Shown here: positions 9,523 to 15,138 of the stretch, one piece after another | How positions within the stretch are numbered: position 1 is the first letter of the stretch | Layout of the letters: every line of letters starts with the position of its first letter | NCBI GenBank assembly: GCA_003024985.2 | Contig: PXIH01S0004072.1 | Direction: 5' to 3' (one strand) | Length of the DNA: 15,138 nt | From: Euperipatoides rowelli | Taxonomy: Eukaryota > Onychophora > Udeonychophora > Euonychophora > Peripatopsidae | The notes under the pieces: model-generated | Told to the model about the DNA's origin: nothing | Database searches by the model: none | Seen by the model: only the letters and a program-made list of their open reading frames with translations | Translations under genes and position numbers: made by a program

Positions 9523-10679
9523 AACAAAGAGAGGAATCCCATTTTTGACTCTGAAACTATTTCTTATCAAGAAAAGTAGAAGATTTCTCTCGTTGAGTAT
9601 CAGCAGTGATGACATTCACCCAATGATCATTCACACCTGACCCCCTACCTACAAACATCATGTTTAATGAAAATTAACATTAATAGCTTCAAATAAGCAT
9701 TCATCTTTAGATCAACTAAAATTGAGTTTCTTTTATGAAAACTCCAGGTAGATTGTTTTTTTTTTTTGGTTTTGATCTTTTCAATTTTAGATGCAATTAG
9801 ATTTAAAAAAAAAAAAAAAAAATATTAGGTTTTGTTTTCAATCAGGTAGATAAAGATTTGATATTACGTTTATATGATATAAATTTAAAATTTAATTGGT
9901 TATGAATTTTTATTTTTATTGTTGAATAATAAAGTACTGGTATATAGTTATACACATGCAGATACACACAGTGCTTTGTTTCTGAAAAACCAAAGATGGG
10001 GTATGCAAATCGAAAGGTGAGACTTGTATTAATTACAGTATAGGCTATAATTAAGACCATTTAACAATATATGATTTAACCCAAACAATTGTAATAAATT
10101 GATTTTTATATAATAAAATTAATCTATTCTAAAAACTTTTTATAACTTCTAAAAAAAAAAAAATTAAAAATGGGGGAGGAGAAAGAATAGGGTTCCCCCC
10201 CCCCCATTTAAGTTTTTTAGTATTTATTAATTTGATATAGAAAAATCAAGGAGCACATTTAATTTTCTGTTCCTTGTAAAAAAAACTCAGTAAATTCCTT
10301 CTACTTTCATCTCAGCAGTATATACATCAGTCTCTTGGATTCATCTCTTCCTTCACTGCACACATATCTTGCATATAATAACTGTTGTAAATTTTCATAA
10401 ATAACAGACAATTATAAAGTATGACATCATTTAATAAATTTATTAAAATTTTAATTCAGCATTTAAATAATCCCTTGCTATGACCATGAATATCATTTTT
10501 GTTAATGACCCATTGCAATAAATATTTCAACCCTATGCTGGTTACAAAGATTGAAGTAATTAACAAGTTGCCACCCATCAGGTATTGATTCAATATTGCC
10601 AATTTAAAAATTAGCATTATATATAGTATATATATTACAATGATTGGGGTTTTTGTTTATTTATTTTATTATTTATTGA
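9523..10679. other. AT-rich intronic DNA with homopolymers
   Basis: No exon or element was recognised. Poly-T (about 9757-9769) and poly-A (about 9804-9821) tracts, and a C11 run at 10195-10205, stand out. Confidence 0.5.
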
Positions 10680-11165
10680 TTGGTACCTTTAGGCGATAGC
10701 TGAGTTAATCTCAAGATTTAGTTATTTTCCTAATCACCGCTTATGAAGCTAATTCTAAATTACATTCATAAACGGCGAGTTAATAGCAAATCTCTCAGTT
10801 TAATTATTACTAGAGATATTCACCCTCGCCTGAACGTACTAATTAATTATATATTCATTTGTAAATTTGTATGTGCATTCTCCCCACACTATAAAAAAGG
10901 AGATCGTGCATACATATAGAGACGGTATTTGGCTATTTGCATATGGTTAGGCTGCTTGCTGCCTTTCCGCGAATATATTTATTTTTGTCAGTTTATTATT
11001 TTATGATTTTATGTTGACGAAAAGGCAGTGTCCTTTCCGGTTTACATATCAGTTTATTTATTTTCATTCACGTTTTCTATTTTATTTGTTCCTGACAATA
11101 AACGTTTTAATCTACAGCCATTTGTCTTCTGAAGTCATTTCCTCCCAGCAAGTTTTTAGCATATT
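10680..11165 (+). mobile_element. Possible solo LTR or LTR fragment
   Basis: This stretch has a more mixed composition than its flanks and an LTR-like order: a TATA-like CTATAAAAAAGG at 10889-10900, then AATAAA at 11097-11102 about 200 bp later, then some 60 bp of mixed sequence. The left part has inverted motifs (GGCGAG near 10773 and CTCGCC near 10824; AGGCGA near 10691). I could not define TG/CA ends, a primer-binding site or a 4-6 bp target duplication. This stays a suggestion; another repeat class or a conserved intronic element is possible. Confidence 0.25.
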
Positions 11166-11289
11166 GTAGCGAATAGAAATATTCTATTCATTGTAATATA
11201 TATACACACACTCACACACAAGCATAATTTATCTAATTAACATGCCCTGCTGTGCAAGGAAGAACAATGTAATCGATCATTTTACTTAC

Positions 11290-11365
11290 TTCTCTTCACG
11301 TACTACGACCTCCATCTCCCCGCTCATTATTGTCTTCATTCTGTCCTGCAGATTTGGGAAGCGTG
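11290..11365 (-). CDS. Upstream exon of the same SRCIN1/KIAA1217-like gene
   Basis: This is a 76-nt exon on the minus strand. The acceptor is strong (a pyrimidine tract ending CTTTTCTTTTAG, AG at 11366-11367) and the donor is GTAAGT (11289-11284). It enters with two bases (CA), has 24 codons, and exits with AA in phase 2. The following exon's first G makes AAG (Lys) and keeps the frame open, which supports direct splicing across an intron of about 4.8 kb. The peptide includes LQDRMKTIMSGEMEVVVREE and runs straight into FLKDEP of the next exon. In SRCIN1/KIAA1217 proteins an acidic helical stretch likewise precedes the FLK-EEP block. The reading is predicted to be helical with no membrane segment. 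The previous exon, which must end in phase 1, was not found to the right and may lie outside the window. Confidence 0.75.
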
Positions 11366-11772
11366 CTAAAAGAAAAGAATAAATGTAAGAATTACTTTGG
11401 TTAGGATGTGTCGTGAAAGATAAAGTAAAGATCAAGGTTAGAATGTTAGTTCCCCCCAAAAAATATTCATTATTAACGAATCATAGCCCAATAAATAATC
11501 TCCCCTATTCCTGAAGCATAGGTCCACTTTGTCATGCTCAGGAAATATGGGCCTAATATTTCTCATTTTCACTAGTTTAGTCCATCCCTTCTGATATCTT
11601 CCAATTATTCCATCCACCCTTACCCTGCAACAGACAGACAGAATTCTTTTGCACTATCAACAGGAATGCTTTGTACATAGTAGCCTATTCAGTAAATACA
11701 TTGTACACAACGCATTCCCACTGCAGGCTATGGATCAAACATTCAATTAGCACAACCAGAGATGGCACAACA
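11366..11772. other. Non-coding DNA upstream of the 11290-11365 exon
   Basis: In minus-strand terms this is the preceding intron, and its 3' end supplies the pyrimidine tract. The composition is somewhat mixed at 11500-11720, but all frames are interrupted and I recognise no exon. Confidence 0.45.
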
Positions 11773-11780
11773 GAATAGAA

Positions 11781-12412
11781 CAGTGTTTCTTAAACTGTGG
11801 TCCGCGGATCAATGATCGGGGGTCCGTGAAATTTTGTTTAGAAAAAAATTTGAATTCTAACTAATCATATGAGGCTAATTAAAAAATGTTGTGATTACTT
11901 ATTTTGCGAATTTGATTTACGCCTGCGTATATTTTGTTATGTTAATATTCTGCAGTTGTCATGTGTAACAATTTTTCAAAACAAGTATTTTCATTTATTT
12001 TATTTTGTGGAAAATATAAAAGCAAAAATTTTATTAAAGCATAGGAAAAAATTTATAATAGGTAAGCCTATTTCTGTATAACAGCTTTACTGTAGGTTAT
12101 TTGCGATCATATATCCAGTCTGGCTATCAACTTAACAGCAGCATTCCTAAATTTTTTTACTATCACGTGGCCGTTGAATAGTTAGAATTCTTTAATCGTG
12201 TTTAAATCATGAAATGATTTTTATACTTACTACAATCTGCCGATTCTAAATAAAAGGTAAGTTATAAATTTTCTTCCAAATCAAATTGAATTAATAAAAA
12301 TGTTGATGTAAAATCTAAAAGAAAAAAAATGTATAGGCCTATGTTCAGGGGTCCAACAAAACTCAGCTCATTTTTATGGGGTCCGTGGGTTCAAAAAGTT
12401 TAAGAACCACTG
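11781..12412. mobile_element. hAT-like element (632 bp) with perfect 8-bp target duplication
   Basis: GAATAGAA flanks both ends exactly (11773-11780 and 12413-12420). The termini are CAGTGTTTCTTAAACTGTGG on the left and, read on the minus strand, CAGTGGTTCTTAAACTTTTT on the right: 16 of the first 16 positions agree except one. GGTCCGCGGA and GGGTCCGTG motifs recur near both ends. The AT-rich interior has a 70-codon open frame (11869-12081) with no transposase features. Confidence 0.92.
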
Positions 12413-12834
12413 GAATAGAAGATTATGAAAAAATAGATTTTCTTTTAATGTAGGCTAAATTAACCCAATCGTTCATATTGTTAAATATGCAAAAATATTT
12501 AACACATTTAAAAATAACACACACACTCACAAACAATTTTATTTCTCTTTAAACACAAAGAAGATAATTCTGCAAAGAACAAATTCTTTTCTTACAATAA
12601 TTTCTTATAATTAAAAAAAAAAAAAAAATTGCATGTACAGATTTACATGGGTAGGGGAAAATGTCTTGTTGTCCCTTCCCCTCCCTGTGAATACTTATGA
12701 ATATGGTAGGTTTATTTAGCAAAGCAGATATCTTGCTAGTATAGCATTATTTTAACTGTTGATCAGAAATAATTGCATCTTAATTGAAGGAAATGTTGAC
12801 ATTCCTCACCAATGCAACATTATATTACATTATA

Positions 12835-13677
12835 GATTTATTTGAGAAAGTACAGAGAAGGGCTAATAAGTTAATATTAGGTATTTGTAGATTATCATAT
12901 TCGGATAGGCTTAAAAAATTTAAGTTATACTCTTTAGAAAGGCATAGGCTTTAGGGGAGATATGATTCAAGTTTTCAAAATAATTAATGGAATGGGAGAT
13001 ATCACTTATAACAAATTTTTTAAATTTAATGAAGAATTGTAGAACTAGGGGACGTAAATTCAAGTTATGCGTTAATAAATCTAGACCAGGATTCTTCAAC
13101 CTTTTTTTCGTTTACCGCCCACTTTTACATATTGGACGTTTTGTTGACTTCTTGTCGGAATTGAGGGTTTTTTTTTTTTTTTTTGGGGGGGGGGGGGGGG
13201 GGAGCGGTAAATTCATTACCACCCACCAAAATCGTAAAACACCAAATGATGGGCGTTCTGGACCAGGCTGAAGAACCCTGATGTAGACTATTGTTGTGCC
13301 AAAAGTTTTTTTCATACAGAGTTTTATCATTTTGGAATAATTTATCAAAAAAAGTTGTAGAATCGAAGTCAATTGAATCTTTTAAGCATAGGTTAGATGA
13401 TTTTATGGATGGTTTAAGTATTGTTTAGTTTAACCATATGAATATAGGCTAGTTTGAATTATTCTAATTGGTTTGTTTTTATTTTGGAATAGAATGTCAT
13501 AAAATGCAGTAGGGAAGTTAGCTAGGTCTGTTGATTTTTTTTAAAAGCATGGTTGAGGAGTTTATTGTGGGTTTAATTAGTTAGGTATTGCTATGGATGT
13601 ACATGTACTTATTGATAATTATTATTTTTTAAAATTAAAATTCCTAAGGGCAAAAAATAAAAAAATTAAAATAAAAT
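12835..13677 (+). pseudogene. Decayed 3' end of a non-LTR retrotransposon (LINE)
   Basis: Plus-strand frames together give the familiar C-terminal tail of non-LTR reverse transcriptase proteins. The order is FEKVQRRANKLILG, LSYSDRLKKFKLYSLERHRL, then RGDMIQVFKIINGMGDI, a RTRGRKFKL segment, and after the inserted element FFSYRVLSFWNNLS and SIESFKHRLDDF before a TAG at 13426-13428. Single-base frameshifts lie near 12950 and 13040, so the copy is dead. The upstream polymerase and endonuclease parts are absent (5' truncation). The untranslated tail ends about 13641-13677 with TTCCTAAGGGCAAAAAATAA and an A-rich stretch. A CR1/L2- or Jockey-like clade is likely, but I cannot say which. Confidence 0.85.
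13087..13280. mobile_element. hAT-like MITE (194 bp) nested in the LINE tail
   Basis: The left end is CAGGATTCTTCAACC and the right end reads CAGGGTTCTTCAGCC on the minus strand. The flanks ATCTAGAC (13079-13086) and ATGTAGAC (13281-13288) match at 7 of 8. The bases after the left end (CCTTTTTTTCG, then TACCGCCCACTTTT) closely resemble the right end of the 5119-5863 element, so the two belong to one family. A T17-G18 tract at 13168-13202 fills the middle. Confidence 0.88.
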
Positions 13678-14776
13678 AGCCAATATAATTTTTTTTTTTA
13701 AAACGCACCAGATGAAAAATATAATTAGCTGAATTTTTAACCACAATATTATGAATTTAACAATAATAAGCAGTCTTTACGTTTAGAATCCAAAATAGGG
13801 TCTTTTAAAATCGGAAAAATTATTTTGGTTGTAACGATAAATATTTTACGATCGTATAATTTTTGTAGCAATTTACCGCCTTGAACTAAAAATGTGTTTT
13901 AACTTCATATACTTAAAGTAAAAATAAACTTTGAATTCTAAAAGATTTCTGCACTTCTTTTGAAAAAAATCTTTTAAACTATAAATTTCTTTTGTGCTTA
14001 CTATCACTTGGGTTGTAACTTAAATGTTAATATATTTCTAAACTTTTGATACAAAGCAGCTGGGGGTTTTTTTTTTTACTTTAAAATCAATATTTATTAC
14101 TCGAATAAAAACAAACAAACCCCAAATAATCATTGTTTATAATAACCGCAAATTTAAAGTTTTTTTTTTTTAAACAAAAACGACTCAAATACCGAAAGTT
14201 TTTTTTTTCTCTTCTCATTCTTTGGAATTTATAAAACAATACAAATAATAATAAAAAAAAAAAAAAAAAATTCAAATATTGACTTAATACTCCAATATTT
14301 TGATTAATTTTTATCTTCTTTTCTTTAATATACATACATCACACAATTTTAATCATTCAAAATTTAAAGAAAAAAAGCAACATTGTTTTCTGGAATTTGT
14401 TTTATAATAAACTTTTTTTTTCTTTCATTTGTTTGACACATTTAAGTGTTTTTCTTAAAATATTTATTATTGATTAATATTTCAAGACAGAGTTATCGGA
14501 TTTCTGATGAAAAAATAAATAAATGAAATAAGGATTTATATTTTAGTAGTCTATAGTGGAGTTATCACCTTTTCTATCAAAAAATTAGAATATTTAAAAA
14601 CAAATAAGAAATGGACTCTTAGGGTTAGAGTGAAACCCCTCCTCTCTTCTTATTAAAGTCCGCCAAACTCCCGATTTTATCTTTATGACAAATATCAGTA
14701 TGTGGAAAATATATCCTATAAATATAATAAAGGAGCAGCGTAAGTTATTCCTGCATGAATTATAGGTTATTATGAT
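13678..14776. other. AT-rich non-coding stretch
   Basis: There are many T and A runs (for example 14160-14170, 14199-14208 and 14254-14270). I recognise no exon, RNA gene or element. Confidence 0.5.
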
Positions 14777-15046
14777 ATGCATCAGAAGCCAGCATCCACA
14801 AAGGTTAACTCGATCATTCTATTGCAAGCAATTTGCACTTCCATAATAAATATGATCATGATATGGGCATCAGAGAAGATCGAATACACAGCAGACATTT
14901 GTTTTTGTTTCACTCCTACGTTGACAAGATCGTTGCACTTTGAGACAATTTTGATGGAAAGCATCAGCCCATTATCAATCCACGTTCTTGTCCAATTAAG
15001 ATATTTTTTCTCCTATGAAAAAATCATTTATTACAAAGATAAATGA
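14777..15046. other. Unassigned region open on both strands
   Basis: The plus strand is open from ATG 14777 to 15046 (89 codons), and the minus strand is open from 15012 to a TGA at 14784-14782 (76 codons). Composition is less AT-skewed than the flanks and low in homopolymers. I recognise neither peptide, and no good splice pair frames them. It could be a fragment of an undescribed repeat, an exon of a fast-evolving gene, or chance. Confidence 0.2.
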
Positions 15047-15138
15047 AGCAAACCAGAATACATCAATTCATTAATAGATTCACCATTAATGAAACCACAG
15101 CAAGTGGAGAATTTCTTTATTGTAAAGATAAAATGTGT

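Larger units (their letters stand above)
6461..11289 (-). other. Intron of the SRCIN1/KIAA1217-like gene
   Basis: This phase-2 intron lies between the two matched exons, with GTAAGT at its right (5') end and TTTTTGTAG at its left (3') end. It is AT-rich with poly-A, poly-T, poly-C and poly-G runs. It contains hAT-like elements at 7596-7830, 8157-8590 and 8859-9514, and a possible LTR fragment near 10680-11165. There is one ambiguous base (N) at 6656. I see no further exon in it. Confidence 0.65.

Noticed and set aside
601-10040. Frequent ACTGTA/TACAGT words, including the palindrome at 604-615, considered as binding sites.
   Set aside because: Spacing and orientation look irregular and no gene start is nearby. 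A count against shuffled sequence would be required.
12987-13372. Overlapping ORFs of 94 (plus) and 86 (minus) codons with glycine or proline runs.
   Set aside because: They are artefacts of the T17-G18 tract in the nested MITE and of the LINE remnant beneath.

Overview
This is AT-rich DNA (my estimate is well over 65% A+T) from an animal nuclear genome. It is intron-dominated and carries long homopolymer runs. Three short exons on the minus strand have clean GT-AG borders and protein-level resemblance to known families. The sequence has no operons, no ribosome-binding sites and no long ORF. The exons and the repeat fauna (hAT-type elements, a non-LTR retrotransposon tail) suit an AT-rich bilaterian, probably an invertebrate. 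I cannot name the species.

Layout from left to right. Positions 685-760 (minus) hold an exon of the nuclear actin-related protein ARP6 (ACTR6). Positions 761-4347 are AT-rich non-coding DNA, with a perfect hairpin at 1821-1850, an orphan hAT-like end at 3051 and a doubtful coding stretch at 2632-2764. Positions 4348-5106 are bounded by a 32-bp inverted repeat. A 745-bp hAT-like non-autonomous element (5119-5863) follows almost directly. Positions 6377-6460 and 11290-11365 (both minus) are two consecutive exons joined in frame across an intron of about 4.8 kb. They encode a segment resembling the conserved central region of the SRCIN1 (p140Cap)/KIAA1217 (sickle tail) family. Three more hAT-like elements lie in that intron (7596-7830, 8157-8590, 8859-9514), along with a possible LTR fragment (about 10680-11165). 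Right of the exons lie a hAT-like element with perfect 8-bp target duplications (11781-12412) and a decayed C-terminal tail of a non-LTR retrotransposon (12835-13677). That tail is split by a 194-bp hAT-like element (13087-13280). The last 1.4 kb is AT-rich with no assignable gene.

The oddest point is gene order. The ACTR6 exon and the two SRCIN1/KIAA1217-like exons are on the same strand, the ACTR6 exon lies downstream, and I found no other ACTR6 exon in the window. Either the genes are interleaved, or one exon is a displaced copy, or the assembly is joined wrongly here. I found no tRNA, rRNA, CRISPR array, intact transposase or novel multi-gene system.
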